Origin: Microbacterium sp. MYb72
GTDB taxonomy: Bacteria > Actinomycetota > Actinomycetes > Actinomycetales > Microbacteriaceae
NCBI RefSeq assembly: GCF_002979415.1
Contig: NZ_PCOT01000005.1
Coordinates: forward strand, 92,363 to 156,362
Direction: 5' to 3'
DNA: 64,000 bases
The notes under the pieces: model-generated
Told to the model about the DNA's origin: nothing
The model's database searches: none
Seen by the model: the letters and a program-made list of their open reading frames with translations, nothing else
Part shown: positions 8,187-17,487 of the stretch, piece after piece
How positions within the stretch are numbered: position 1 is the first letter of the stretch
Layout of the letters: each line of letters begins with the position of its first letter
Program-made: the position numbers and the translations under genes

Positions 8187-8551
8187 GGCGAATGGGTCGA
8201 CTGGACGGTCGCGTGGCGGGCAACCGCACCGAGGAACGTCCGGGCTCCTCAGGGCAGGACGGTGGGTAACGCCCACCCGGAGCAATCCGCGAGACAGTGC
8301 CACAGAGAGCAGACCGCCCCGCAAGGGGTAAGGGTGAAAGGGTGGTGTAAGAGACCACCGGGGGCCGTGGTGACACGGCCCGCCAGGTAAACCTCGTCCG
8401 GAGCAAGGTCAGACAGAGGATGTTGACGCGGCTCGCCGAGTCCTCGGGTAGACCGCTAGAGTGCCACGGCAACGTGTCGCCGAGAGAGATGGCCGTCGAA
8501 GGGGCGAAGAACCCCGGAACAGAACCCGGCGTACAGGTCGGCCCATTCGCA
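8187..8551 (+). ncRNA. rnpB: RNase P RNA, bacterial type A
   Basis: Catalytic RNA of RNase P (tRNA 5'-end processing). The terminal helix is visible: GCGAATGGG (8188-8196) pairs with CCCATTCGC (8542-8550). Conserved core segments are present: GAGGAACGTCCGGGCTC near 8232, CAGGGCAGGACGGTGGGTAACGCC just after it, GGGTGAAAGGGTGGTGTAAGAGACCACCG near 8330-8360, and the 3' segment with ACAGAACCCGGCGTACAGG near 8520-8537. Length of about 365 bases fits type A. Exact ends are inferred from the terminal helix. Confidence 0.95.
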
Positions 8552-8584
8552 CCCTGGATGCTGGTCTCTCCGCCGAGCCCGCGG

Positions 8585-8590
8585 TAGCGT
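8585..8590 (+). promoter_or_regulatory. -10 box of the lipoprotein gene
   Basis: TAGCGT ends 6 bases before the ATG at 8597; probable leaderless start. Confidence 0.5.
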
Positions 8591-8596
8591 GCGTCT

Positions 8597-9292
8597 ATGT
8601 CGCACCGCACAGCCGCCACGTCGGCGCTTCTCGTCGCCTTGGCCACCGTCGTTCTCGTCGGGTGCACGGTTCCGGTGCCGGAGTCCGCGGAGACGCCGGC
8701 CGCGGTCGAACCGTCGCCGGAACCGACGGCGGACCCCGCGCTGACCGCCACGTCCGAGCCGGTCGACACCGGTTCCATCGATGGCGCCGAAGGAGAGGTC
8801 GTCTTCTACGAGGACGCACTCGTGGGCTATGAGGTCACCTATGGCGATCTGCTGGGCGCGATCGAGAAGCGTTTCGGCGTCGCCGGGCTGGCGTCCCTCA
8901 ACGACATCACTCCGGAATCGATCGCTCCGGGCGATCGCCTCCTTCTCCGGAAGGGCGCCACCATGCCCGATATCAGCGGATGCGTCGGGCGGTCGAAGCT
9001 GGGATTCATGGACGGCGGCGGAATCGACGGACACTGGGTGTTCTGGACCGGTCCCGAACTGGTCGACCGCGGTCCGAGCGACACCGCCGACGGAACCGTG
9101 GCGAGGGATTCCGCCGGGCGCATCGTGTCGTACACGGTCGCGGAAGGCGACGGCGAGTTCGCGATCGGCGACCGGTTCTGCCTCGAACCGTACTCGTTCA
9201 TGGAGTACAGCAATCTGGAGTGGCCGCTCAAGACCGGCGACCTCCTGCTGCTGGCGGTGGATCCCTCGGTCCTGTTCGAGGTGAAGCAGTAG
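8597..9292 (+). CDS. LysM-like lipoprotein
   Basis: 231-residue secreted lipoprotein. Residues 1-22 are a signal peptide with lipobox LVGC and acylated Cys23, then a Pro/Glu/Thr-rich linker to about residue 60. Two regions around residues 73-115 and 165-215 look LysM-like (VTYGDLLGAIEKRFGV ... PGDRLLL; YTVAEGDGEFAIGDRFC ... GDLLLLAV), which would bind peptidoglycan. The segment DRGP...GTV...YTVA.GDG...IG.R.C is shared with the protein at 49646-50371, so the two are paralogues. A strong hairpin follows the stop. No enzymatic domain is seen. Confidence 0.8.
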   Translation: MSHRTAATSALLVALATVVLVGCTVPVPESAETPAAVEPSPEPTADPALTATSEPVDTGSIDGAEGEVVFYEDALVGYEVTYGDLLGAIEKRFGVAGLASLNDITPESIAPGDRLLLRKGATMPDISGCVGRSKLGFMDGGGIDGHWVFWTGPELVDRGPSDTADGTVARDSAGRIVSYTVAEGDGEFAIGDRFCLEPYSFMEYSNLEWPLKTGDLLLLAVDPSVLFEVKQ

Positions 9293-9307
9293 CGGGGACT
9301 GGCACGA

Positions 9308-9339
9308 CGAAGGCCCCGCTGGATTCAGCGGGGCCTTCG
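9308..9339. terminator. bidirectional hairpin terminator
   Basis: 14-base perfect stem (CGAAGGCCCCGCTG, 9308-9321, with its complement 9326-9339) around a 4-base loop, between convergent genes. Confidence 0.85.
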
Positions 9340-9360
9340 CGTGTCGTGTGGGTCGCTGAC

Positions 9361-10107
9361 TCAGTCGCCGGCGAGGGATGCCGCGCCGATGATGCCGGAG
9401 TTGTTGCGGTGGATCGCCGGAACGATCGGCGTCTTCAGCTCGAGCAGCGGGAGGAAGTCGCCGGCGTTCTTGGAGACGCCGCCGCCGACCACGAACAGAT
9501 CGGGGCTGAACAGGAACTCGATGTGCGAGTAGAAGGCCTGCAGCCGCTCCGCCCACTCGGACCAGCTCAGTCCTTCGCGCTCGCGTGCGGAGGTGGCTGC
9601 CCACTTCTCGACGGAGTCGTAGGTGCCGAAGTTCAGGTGTCCGAGTTCGGAGTTGGGGACGAGCACGCCGTCGTACAGGAACGCCGACCCGATGCCCGTG
9701 CCGAGGGTCGTGAGGAGCGTGAGGCCCTGGACGTCTCTGGCGGCGCCGTGGCGCGCCTCGGCGACGCCCGCGGCATCCGCGTCGTTCACGAACACGATGT
9801 TGCGACCGAGTCCGTCGCGGAAGAAGCGCTCGGCGTCGAAGTCGAGCCACTCCTTGGAGACGTTCGCCGCGGAGAGGGTCTTTCCGCGCTTGACGATGGC
9901 GGGGAAGGCCACGCCGAGCGGAAGGGTCGACTCGTGCACGTCGAGCGTCTTCAGGACCGTCTGCACGGCGACGAGGACGTCCTGCGGGGATGCGCCCTCG
10001 GGCGTGGGTACACGCACCCGGTCGGAAGCCATGGTTCCGTGTGAGAGGTCGACGAGTCCTGCCTTGATACCCGTGCCGCCGATATCGACGCCGATCGCTT
10101 TAGCCAT
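9361..10107 (-). CDS. ppgK: polyphosphate glucokinase
   Basis: ROK-family kinase that phosphorylates glucose using polyphosphate (and usually ATP), typical of actinobacteria. 248 residues. Seen: phosphate-binding DIGGTGIKAG at residues 8-17, catalytic Asp in NDADAAG, LTTLGTGIGSA, and ELGHLNFG. The polyphosphate-type N-terminal motif GGTGIK separates it from ordinary ROK glucokinases. Start at 10107 gives the family N terminus, and a TAAGCT box lies 7 bases upstream. Convergent with the lipoprotein gene through a shared hairpin. Confidence 0.92.
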   Translation of the reverse strand: MAKAIGVDIGGTGIKAGLVDLSHGTMASDRVRVPTPEGASPQDVLVAVQTVLKTLDVHESTLPLGVAFPAIVKRGKTLSAANVSKEWLDFDAERFFRDGLGRNIVFVNDADAAGVAEARHGAARDVQGLTLLTTLGTGIGSAFLYDGVLVPNSELGHLNFGTYDSVEKWAATSAREREGLSWSEWAERLQAFYSHIEFLFSPDLFVVGGGVSKNAGDFLPLLELKTPIVPAIHRNNSGIIGAASLAGD

Positions 10108-10114
10108 GGTCGAT

Positions 10115-10120
10115 AGCTTA
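10115..10120 (-). promoter_or_regulatory. -10 box of ppgK
   Basis: TAAGCT on the minus strand, 7 bases before the ATG at 10107; the spacer has no Shine-Dalgarno. Confidence 0.5.
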
Positions 10121-10177
10121 GCGACCGGTGCCGTCGCCAGTAGGATCGATGACACCACGTGAAGAAGGGGATCGGCC

Positions 10178-10393
10178 ATGACCAACGGCGATGAGAAGTA
10201 CTGGTACAACCTGGAGACCGGTCAGGTCGAGTTCGGCATGATCTCGCCGTCCGTCGACCGCGTCGGACCGTTCGACACCGAGGCCGAGGCTGCGAACGCA
10301 CCGGAGAAGCTCAAGGAGCGCTCGCGCGCCTGGGCCGAAGAGGAAGCCGCCGAGAACGGCTGGGACGCCGGCTCCGGCAAGGTCGCAGAGTAG
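10178..10393 (+). CDS. small conserved actinobacterial protein
   Basis: 71-residue acidic soluble protein (MTNGDEKYWYNLETGQVEFG; then WAEEEAAENGW near the C terminus). It matches a short conserved actinobacterial family sometimes labelled SPOR-like or methionine-aminopeptidase-associated; neither label is supported by a catalytic motif here. A Shine-Dalgarno-like AAGGGG precedes the ATG, and TAGGAT at 10141-10146 may be its -10. glnA2 starts 3 bases after its stop, so the two are probably cotranscribed. Confidence 0.8.
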   Translation: MTNGDEKYWYNLETGQVEFGMISPSVDRVGPFDTEAEAANAPEKLKERSRAWAEEEAAENGWDAGSGKVAE

Positions 10394-10395
10394 CG

Positions 10396-11733
10396 ATGGA
10401 CAAGCAGCGGGATTTCGTCCTCCGGACGATCGAGGAACGCGGCGTCAAGTTCGTCAGGCTGTGGTTCACCGACGTGATCGGCACCCTGAAGTCCGTCGCG
10501 ATCGCCCCGGCTGAGGTCGAGGGCGCTTTCGCCGAGGGAATCGGCTTCGACGGCTCGGCCATCGAGGGCCTCACCCGCAGCTATGAGTCAGATCTGCTCG
10601 CGCAGCCCGACCCGACGACCTTCCAGACCCTGCCGTGGCGCGGAGAGATCGACCCGACCGCGCGTATGTTCTGCGACATCACCACGCCGGACGGACGCCC
10701 CGCGGTGTCCGACCCCCGGCACGTGCTCAAGCGCACCCTCGCGAAGGCGGCGGACGCCGGATTCACGTTCTACACGCACCCGGAGATCGAGTTCTACCTT
10801 CTGAAGTCCTCGTCCTTCGGCCCGGACGGACCCGTTCCCGTCGACTCCGCTGGATACTTCGACAACGTGCCGGGCGGCACCGCGCACGACTTCCGTCGCC
10901 GTTCGGTGCGGATGCTGGAGGACCTCGGCATCTCGGTCGAGTTCAGCCACCACGAGGGCGGCCCCGGCCAGAACGAGATCGACCTGCGATACGCGGATGC
11001 GCTGACGATGGCCGACAACGTCATGACCTTCCGCACGGTCATCAAGGAGGTGGCCATCGAGCAGGGCGTCTACGCGACGTTTATGCCGAAGCCCCTCAGC
11101 GGCCAGCCCGGCAGCGGCATGCACACGCACATGTCGCTCTTCGAGGGCGAGCGCAACGCGTTCTACGAGGAGGGTGCGAAGTACCAGCTCTCCAAGACGG
11201 GACGCCACTTCATCGCCGGACTCCTCAGGCACGCCAACGAGATCGCTGCCGTCACGAACCAGTTCGTCAACTCGTACAAGCGGCTGTGGGGCGGAGACGA
11301 GGCTCCGAGCTTCGTCACCTGGGGCCACAACAACCGCTCCGCGCTCGTGCGAGTGCCGATGTACAAGCCGAACAAGGGCGGTTCCACTCGTGTGGAGTAC
11401 CGCGCCCTCGACTCGGCGGCAAACCCCTACCTGGCGTACGCGCTCATGCTCGCCGCCGGCCTCAAGGGCATCGAGGAGGGCTACGAGCTGCCGCCAGAGG
11501 CCGAGGACAACGTGTGGTCCCTCAGCGACGCCGAGCGCCGTGCACTGGGCTACTCGGCCCTTCCAGCGAGCCTCGACCACGCCCTGGAGTACATGGAGAA
11601 CTCCGAGCTCGTCGCGGAGACCCTGGGGGAGTCCGTCTTCAACTACGTGCTGCTGAACAAGCGCAAGGAGTGGGAGTCCTACCGCGGCCAGGTCACTCCG
11701 CTGGAGCTGAAGAACAACCTCGAGCTCCTCTGA
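10396..11733 (+). CDS. glnA2: glutamine synthetase, GlnA2 type
   Basis: Type I glutamine synthetase paralogue (glutamate + NH3 + ATP), 445 residues, the length of actinobacterial GlnA2. Seen: N-terminal beta-grasp (FTDVIGTLKSVAI, GFDGSAIEG), metal/ATP ligands in HPEIEFYL and HHEGGPGQNEIDLRYA, the GSGMHTHMS glutamate site, and NNRSALVRVPMY with EYRALDSAANPYLA. It ends immediately before glnE (8 bases). The canonical GlnA1 is at 18499. GlnA2-type enzymes in actinobacteria often have low biosynthetic activity; this is family knowledge, not visible here. Confidence 0.93.
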   Translation: MDKQRDFVLRTIEERGVKFVRLWFTDVIGTLKSVAIAPAEVEGAFAEGIGFDGSAIEGLTRSYESDLLAQPDPTTFQTLPWRGEIDPTARMFCDITTPDGRPAVSDPRHVLKRTLAKAADAGFTFYTHPEIEFYLLKSSSFGPDGPVPVDSAGYFDNVPGGTAHDFRRRSVRMLEDLGISVEFSHHEGGPGQNEIDLRYADALTMADNVMTFRTVIKEVAIEQGVYATFMPKPLSGQPGSGMHTHMSLFEGERNAFYEEGAKYQLSKTGRHFIAGLLRHANEIAAVTNQFVNSYKRLWGGDEAPSFVTWGHNNRSALVRVPMYKPNKGGSTRVEYRALDSAANPYLAYALMLAAGLKGIEEGYELPPEAEDNVWSLSDAERRALGYSALPASLDHALEYMENSELVAETLGESVFNYVLLNKRKEWESYRGQVTPLELKNNLELL

Positions 11734-11740
11734 GTCGCGC

Positions 11741-14716
11741 ATGGCCCGTTCGGACGATTCCGTCTCGCTCTCCGCTCTGGCCAGGCTGGGCTTCGCCGAG
11801 CTCAGCGAGGCCGCGGCATCCCTCGCCGAGCTGTCGACCCTTCTCGGCATCGAGAGGGCGGAGCTGCTCGACGGAGCGGATGCCGCTGATCCCGACGCCG
11901 CCGTGCAGGGGATGCTCCATGTGGCCTGGCGCGACACCGTCGAACTGCGGGAGCTGCTGAGCGCACCGGAGACGCGGCGTCGCGCGTGGCAGGTGTTCGG
12001 CGCATCTCAGGGCTTCGCCGACTTCTTCCGACGACACCCCGAGCAGCTCGACGTGCTGCGGACGCCGGGGCACGCGCTGCCCTCGGCGTCCGATCTCCGT
12101 GGGCTGCTCCTCGACGCCGTCGGAGCCGAGGACGGGTTCGCGGCATCCGGAGACGACGCCGCGCTCGGGACTCTGCGCGTCGCGTACCGCCGCCACCTCG
12201 TGGCGATCGCGGCCTACGACCTCGGCCACCCCCGTCCCGTCGAGATCGTCGGAGACGTGGCAGCGGCTCTCGCCGACATCGCGGGGGCCGCTCTCGAGGC
12301 GTCACTCGCCATCGCTCGCACCCGGGTCGGAGCGACGCTGCGCACCGAGGACGTGGCGGCGACGCGACTGGCGATCATCGGCATGGGGAAGGCCGGAGCT
12401 CGAGAGCTGAACTACGTCAGCGACGTGGATGTGATCTTCGTCGGCGGCACGAAGGACGAGGACCTGGTCCCGGAGGCCAGGGCGATCGACATCGCGACGC
12501 GTCTCGCGCGCGAGACCATGCGAGGGCTCAGCGGGATCGAGGTCGAGCCCCCGCTCTGGGAGGTCGACGCGGCGCTCCGTCCCGAGGGCAAGCAGGGCGC
12601 GCTCGTGCGCTCCCTCGCCTCGCACCTGGCGTATTACGACCGATGGGCCAAGAGCTGGGAGTTCCAGGCCCTGCTGAAGGCGCGTCCCCTCGCCGGCGAC
12701 GCCGAGCTGGGCGCCGCGTACATCGAGGCAGTGCAGCCCAAGATCTGGTCGAGCGCGGCGCGGGAGAACTTCGTCGACAGCGTTCAGCGCATGCGCGAAC
12801 GCGTGATGGAGCACATCGATCCGGAGGATGCGCCGTATCAGCTCAAACTCGGAGCAGGAGGCCTCCGAGACATCGAGTTCACCGTGCAGCTGCTGCAGCT
12901 GGTGCACGGGCTCACCGATCCGCGCATCCGCACGCGCGGCACGCTGGAGAGCATCGACGCACTGGTCGAGGGCGGCTACATCGGTCGAGCGGAGGCCGCG
13001 ACGTTCGCCGATGACTACCGCGTGCTGCGGCTGATGGAGCACCGCCTCCAGCTGAGGGAGCTCAGCCGAACCCATCTGATGCCCCGCACCCCCGCGGGGC
13101 TCCGCGTGCTCGCCCGCAGCACCGGCCTCGCGGAGTCCGGAGACGGCGTGTGGGCGCGATGGGAGAGCGTTCGTCGCGAGGTGCGCGAGATCCACATCCG
13201 CCTCTTCTACCGCCCTCTGCTCTCCGCCGTCGCCGCCCTGCCGGAGGAGGAGCGCACGCTCTCGACGGCGCAGGCGCACGACCGCCTCGCCGCCATCGGC
13301 TTCCGCGACCCCGCCGGCGCGCTCCGCCACATCGGCGCGCTCACGACTGGCCTCAGCCGCAAGGCGACCATCCAGCGGCACCTCATGCCGATCATGGTGC
13401 GGTGGTTCGCCGACGGCAGCGACCCCGACTACGCCCTGATCGCCTTCCGCCGGATCAGCGAGCGGCTCGGCGACACCCCCTGGTTCCTGCGGATGCTGCG
13501 CGACTCGTCCGGCGCTGCCGAGAGCCTCACGCGTCTGCTCTCCTCGTCGCGGTACGTAGGCGAGCTCATGGAGTGGATCCCCGAATCCGTCGCCTGGCTC
13601 GACAGCACGGAGCTGCTGCGACCGCGCAGCGGGGCCGCGCTCGACGAGGAGGCCAGGGCGATCCAGACCCGCCACGAGAGCGTCGTCGATGCGCTGCGCG
13701 CCGTGCGGGCTCTGCGCCGCAGAGAACTGCTCCGAACAGCGATGGGGGCCGTGCTCGACGTCCTCACGATCGAGGAGGTCGCGACCTCCCTCACGGAGAT
13801 CACCGACGCCGCCATCCAGGCCGCCCTCAGGGCGGTGCAGCGCGAGATCGTTCCAGAGGAGGACGCGGCGCTCGACTTCGCCGTGATCGGCATGGGGCGT
13901 TTCGGCGGCGCGGAGCTCGGTTTCGGATCGGATGCCGACATCCTCTACGTGTACGACGCGAACGGCATCGACCCCGAACGCGCGCAGAAGCTCTCCACGC
14001 AGATCGTCGCCGGTCTCCGTGAGCACCTGACGGATCACCGGGTGCCGCTGGACCTCGACGCGGATCTTCGCCCTGAGGGGCGCAACGGCCCTGTGGTGCG
14101 CTCGATCGAGGCCTACGCCGAGTACTACCGGCGATGGTCGCTCTCGTGGGAGGCCCAGGCCCTGCTCAGGGCGCGCGGCGTCGCGGGGAGCGCAAAGCTG
14201 ATCGCGAAGTTCACGAACCTCGCCGACAGCATCCGGTACCCGGAGGCGATCGACCTGCAGGGCACTCGTGAGATCAAGCGCATCAAGGCGCGGGTGGAGG
14301 GGGAGCGGCTGCCGCAGGGCGTCGACCCGCGGCGTCACCTCAAGCTCGGTCCTGGGACGCTCAGCGACGTCGAGTGGCTCGTGCAGCTGCTGCAGCTGCA
14401 GCATGCGCACGCCGTGCCCGCTCTGCGCACGACGTCGACCATCGCCGCGCTGGATGCGGCGGTGGATGCGGAGCTCGTGCCGGCGGCGTCAGCCGACCTG
14501 CTGCGGGCCGCGTGGCGCCTGTCCAGTCGGCTGCGTTCGGCGATCACCCTGTACACCGGGCAGACGAGCGACGTGCTGCCCGTCGAGCCGCGTCAGCTGG
14601 ACGCACTGGGGATCCTGCTCGGATATCCGGAGAGATCGGCCTCCGTGCTCGAAGACGACTATCTCGGCGTCACCCGACGGGCGAGGAAAGCCTTCGAGGC
14701 GCTCTTCTACGGGTGA
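11741..14716 (+). CDS. glnE: glutamine synthetase adenylyltransferase/deadenylase
   Basis: 991-residue bifunctional enzyme that adenylylates and deadenylylates the regulatory tyrosine of glutamine synthetase. Two nucleotidyltransferase halves are visible: the first with YVSDVDVIFVG near residue 228, the second with GFGSDADILYVYDAN near residue 730, each followed by a helical GlnD/PII-type domain (LRDIEFTVQLLQL near 375; LSDVEWLVQLLQL near 877). Full family length. Adjacent to glnA2 and near glnA1, whose Tyr402 is its expected target, as in the Mycobacterium tuberculosis glnA1-glnE-glnA2 order. Confidence 0.96.
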   Translation: MARSDDSVSLSALARLGFAELSEAAASLAELSTLLGIERAELLDGADAADPDAAVQGMLHVAWRDTVELRELLSAPETRRRAWQVFGASQGFADFFRRHPEQLDVLRTPGHALPSASDLRGLLLDAVGAEDGFAASGDDAALGTLRVAYRRHLVAIAAYDLGHPRPVEIVGDVAAALADIAGAALEASLAIARTRVGATLRTEDVAATRLAIIGMGKAGARELNYVSDVDVIFVGGTKDEDLVPEARAIDIATRLARETMRGLSGIEVEPPLWEVDAALRPEGKQGALVRSLASHLAYYDRWAKSWEFQALLKARPLAGDAELGAAYIEAVQPKIWSSAARENFVDSVQRMRERVMEHIDPEDAPYQLKLGAGGLRDIEFTVQLLQLVHGLTDPRIRTRGTLESIDALVEGGYIGRAEAATFADDYRVLRLMEHRLQLRELSRTHLMPRTPAGLRVLARSTGLAESGDGVWARWESVRREVREIHIRLFYRPLLSAVAALPEEERTLSTAQAHDRLAAIGFRDPAGALRHIGALTTGLSRKATIQRHLMPIMVRWFADGSDPDYALIAFRRISERLGDTPWFLRMLRDSSGAAESLTRLLSSSRYVGELMEWIPESVAWLDSTELLRPRSGAALDEEARAIQTRHESVVDALRAVRALRRRELLRTAMGAVLDVLTIEEVATSLTEITDAAIQAALRAVQREIVPEEDAALDFAVIGMGRFGGAELGFGSDADILYVYDANGIDPERAQKLSTQIVAGLREHLTDHRVPLDLDADLRPEGRNGPVVRSIEAYAEYYRRWSLSWEAQALLRARGVAGSAKLIAKFTNLADSIRYPEAIDLQGTREIKRIKARVEGERLPQGVDPRRHLKLGPGTLSDVEWLVQLLQLQHAHAVPALRTTSTIAALDAAVDAELVPAASADLLRAAWRLSSRLRSAITLYTGQTSDVLPVEPRQLDALGILLGYPERSASVLEDDYLGVTRRARKAFEALFYG

Positions 14717-14758
14717 GTCCGGTTTGCTATCCGGGCTCGACTCGCGCAGGCTGGCCCC

Positions 14759-15673
14759 ATGACGATCTCGAAGCTCGGTGTGATCTGGAATCCCTCGAAG
14801 ATCGATGAGGAGCGGCTGCGCGCCGCGGTCTCGGAGACCATCACCGCGGAGGTTGTGTGGTGGGAGACGAGCGAAGACGACCCGGGGCGCGGGATGGCGT
14901 CCTCCGCGATCGACGAGGGCTGCGACGTCGTCGTCGCGGTCGGCGGCGACGGCACGGTCCGAGCGGTCGCAGAGGTGCTCGCAGGCACCGAGGTGGCGCT
15001 GGGCATCGTCCCGCAGGGCACGGGGAATCTGCTCGCGCGGAACCTCGGTGTGCCGCTCGACGACATCACCGCTGCGCTCGAGCGCGTGCAGGACGGCGAG
15101 CCCCGCAGCATCGACATCGGCTGGGTCGAGTTCGAGGGGGAGAAGCGCGCCTTCACCGTCATGGTCGGCTTCGGCGTCGATGCGCAGATGCTCGTGGAGA
15201 CGAACGACGATCTGAAGGACCGTGCGGGCTGGCTCGCCTACGTCGAGGCCATGGGGCGGGCGCTGGCGGGCACGGAGATGACGGACATCACCCTCACGCT
15301 GGACGAGGGCGACGCTCAGGAGGTCCGTGGGCACACCATGATCATCGGCAACTGCGGCATGCTGCAGGGCGGCATCCGTCTGCTCCCGGATGCCGTGCTC
15401 GACGACGGGCAGCTGGATCTGCTGCTCGTGAGCGCCGACGGGGCGCTGCAGTGGCTCGACACCGTGAGGTCGGTCGTGTGGGACAACGGCATCCGGCGTC
15501 TCCTCGGCGGGGGCACGGAGGCGGTCAGCACGGAGTCGACTCGCCACGTGGCTGCGCAGACGATCTCGGTGACCTTGGATTCCCCTCAGCAGTTCGAGGT
15601 GGACGGCGAGGAGGTCGGCGAGGTCGCGTCCTTCGTCGCGACCGTGCAGCCGGGCGCTCTCATCGTGCGCTGA
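14759..15673 (+). CDS. diacylglycerol kinase-family lipid kinase
   Basis: 304-residue soluble lipid kinase of the DagK/LCB5/YegS fold. Seen: ATP-binding GGDGTV at about residues 62-67, PQGTGNLLARNL at about 85-96, and the C-terminal beta-sandwich with FEVDGEEVG. It probably phosphorylates diacylglycerol or a related lipid at the membrane. The ATG at 14759 has a CAGGCT box 6 bases upstream, a leaderless pattern. It overlaps the convergent AI-2E-family gene by 14 bases. A second family member is at 58810. Confidence 0.87.
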   Translation: MTISKLGVIWNPSKIDEERLRAAVSETITAEVVWWETSEDDPGRGMASSAIDEGCDVVVAVGGDGTVRAVAEVLAGTEVALGIVPQGTGNLLARNLGVPLDDITAALERVQDGEPRSIDIGWVEFEGEKRAFTVMVGFGVDAQMLVETNDDLKDRAGWLAYVEAMGRALAGTEMTDITLTLDEGDAQEVRGHTMIIGNCGMLQGGIRLLPDAVLDDGQLDLLLVSADGALQWLDTVRSVVWDNGIRRLLGGGTEAVSTESTRHVAAQTISVTLDSPQQFEVDGEEVGEVASFVATVQPGALIVR

Positions 15674-16832
15674 CGGCGGGCGGGGTGGTCTTCCCGTCCT
15701 GAGCGGGGAAGAGCACCTTCTGGACGATGATGATGATGCTCGCCGCGACCGGGATCGCCACGAGGGCGCCGGCGATCCCGCCGAGGGCGCCGCCGGCGAC
15801 CGCGGCGATCACGACCAGCGAGCCGGGGACGGCGACCGCCTTGCTCATGATGCGCGGGGAGAGGACGTATGCCTCGATCTGCATGTAGATGAGGTAGTAG
15901 ATGAAGGCGATGAGCGCCGTGACGGGGCTCACGACGAGGCAGATCAGCGAGTTGACGATGGACGCCGACAGCGTTCCGACGAGCGGGATCATCGATCCGA
16001 TGAACGCGATCAGGGCCAGCAGAGCCGGCACCGGGGCGCCGATGATCGAGAGCACGATGAGGCTGAGGACGCCGTTCACCAGGGCGAGGCTCACCTGGCC
16101 GATGACGTAGCGGCCGACGGCGCCGGAGACGTCCTCGACGAGGCTGCTGAAGGTGTCGCGCTGGTAGGCGGGCACGAAGCGGGCGGCGACCTTCTTCATG
16201 CTGCGCAGGGAGGCCATGAAGTAGAGGGTCAGGATCAGCACGATCGTGACGCCGGTGAAGCCGCCGGCGATGCCGGTGCCCACGGCGAGCACGCCGCCGC
16301 CGATGTTGAGGAGGTTGCTGGGGTCCTTCACGAACTTGAGGACGGCGTCGGTCGCGTCCTGGAAGTTCGCGCCGAACTGCGCGGTGAGGTCCTTGTACCA
16401 GCCGGCGTGCTGGATGTCGCTCACCATCTTCGGACCGTTCTCGATCAGGTTGCTGATCTGGTCGACGAGGATCGGGACGATCGCCAGGATGATCCCCGCG
16501 AAGAGCAGCAGCACGATCGCGACGACGATCGCGACGGCGCCTGGGCGCGGAATCGAGAACCGCTTCTCAAGGAAGGTCACGATCGGATCGAGGCCGAGCG
16601 CGAGGAACACGGCGAACCCGATGTAGACGAGCACCGTTCCGAGCTGGGTGACGATGCCGCCCAGGGTCAGCGCGACGAGAACGCCGAGGGCCCCGAACAG
16701 GCCGAACACGAACGGGTTGATGCGCGAGATCGCGGCGGCGGCCGTCGTCGGCTGCGGCTGAGGGCGGGTGCCCTGATACGGCTGCGCCGTGTTCGTCGTC
16801 TCAGGCGTGGTGATCGGTCGACGGCGTCGCAT
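15660..16832 (-). CDS. AI-2E family transporter (PerM-like)
   Basis: 390-residue polytopic membrane protein with about seven to eight hydrophobic segments. The family pattern is clear: paired N-terminal helices (FGLFGALGVLVALTLGGIV, LVYIGFAVFLALGLDP), a long extracytoplasmic stretch, and the C-terminal set (LALIAFIGSMIPLVGTLSASIV; SPRIMSKAVAVPGSLVVIAAVAGGALGG). Family members export AI-2-like molecules or act as Na+/H+ antiporters; which applies is unknown. Start at 16832 has a G-rich Shine-Dalgarno; upstream in-frame sequence is not homologous. Confidence 0.87.
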   Translation of the reverse strand: MRRRRPITTPETTNTAQPYQGTRPQPQPTTAAAAISRINPFVFGLFGALGVLVALTLGGIVTQLGTVLVYIGFAVFLALGLDPIVTFLEKRFSIPRPGAVAIVVAIVLLLFAGIILAIVPILVDQISNLIENGPKMVSDIQHAGWYKDLTAQFGANFQDATDAVLKFVKDPSNLLNIGGGVLAVGTGIAGGFTGVTIVLILTLYFMASLRSMKKVAARFVPAYQRDTFSSLVEDVSGAVGRYVIGQVSLALVNGVLSLIVLSIIGAPVPALLALIAFIGSMIPLVGTLSASIVNSLICLVVSPVTALIAFIYYLIYMQIEAYVLSPRIMSKAVAVPGSLVVIAAVAGGALGGIAGALVAIPVAASIIIIVQKVLFPAQDGKTTPPAVSAR

Positions 16833-16946
16833 CGTGCCCCCAGGTGTCGGTTCGGAACTGTCAGTTGAGCAGGCGCGCGCTCCGGAGTCAAGCCGGTTGC
16901 GCGGCGTCCGCTGCGGAGTGTCCGAGCCGCGTGGGAGAGTCTGAGC

Positions 16947-17453
16947 ATGACCGCACTGCTGCTCCGTCCCTGGTCCGCGGAAGACCTCCCCCTCCTGACG
17001 CAGGCGAACACTCCGACGATGACGGCCCACCTCAACGGACCGGAGAGCGAGCAGGAGCTCGTCGACCGGCACGCCCGCTATCTGCGGCTGGGGGAGTCGG
17101 GAGAGGCGCGGATGTTCGTCATCGAGGATGACGGTGTGCCGCTCGGGTCGATCGGCTGGTGGAACGTCGACTGGCGGGGCTCAGCGGCCCTGGAGACGGG
17201 ATGGTTCGTCCTCCCCGAGGCGCAGGGGCGCGGGGCGGCATCGGAGGCTGTCGCGCTGCTCGTGGTCGATGCGCGCGAGCACCGCGCGGGGCGCCGGTTC
17301 CTCACCGCGTTCCCCGGCGCCGAGAACGCCGCGTCGAACGGCGTCTGCCGGCGCAACGGCTTCGCCCTCGTCGGGACGATCACCGAGACCTTCCGGGGCG
17401 GCGAGCTCGTCATGAACGAATGGATGCTGGACCTGGGCGCCGTCGACGACTAG
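16947..17453 (+). CDS. GNAT family N-acetyltransferase
   Basis: 168 residues, RimJ/RimL-like branch of GNAT acetyltransferases using acetyl-CoA. Seen: beta strands around IGWWNVDWRGSAALETGWFVLPEAQGRGAASEAV, where QGRGAA is the acetyl-CoA pyrophosphate loop, then NAASNGVCRRNGFALVG typical of the C-terminal half. Substrate unknown (protein N terminus, peptide or small amine). It stands between convergent and divergent neighbours and looks monocistronic. Confidence 0.85.
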   Translation: MTALLLRPWSAEDLPLLTQANTPTMTAHLNGPESEQELVDRHARYLRLGESGEARMFVIEDDGVPLGSIGWWNVDWRGSAALETGWFVLPEAQGRGAASEAVALLVVDAREHRAGRRFLTAFPGAENAASNGVCRRNGFALVGTITETFRGGELVMNEWMLDLGAVDD

Positions 17454-17487
17454 TCGGTGATCATTCGACAGGCTCGAGAGGCCGTCA

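Noticed and set aside
6355-8778. 807-codon minus-strand frame across the polymerase gene and rnpB
   Set aside because: It crosses a structured RNA gene and antisense of clear polymerase motifs; no recognisable protein features.
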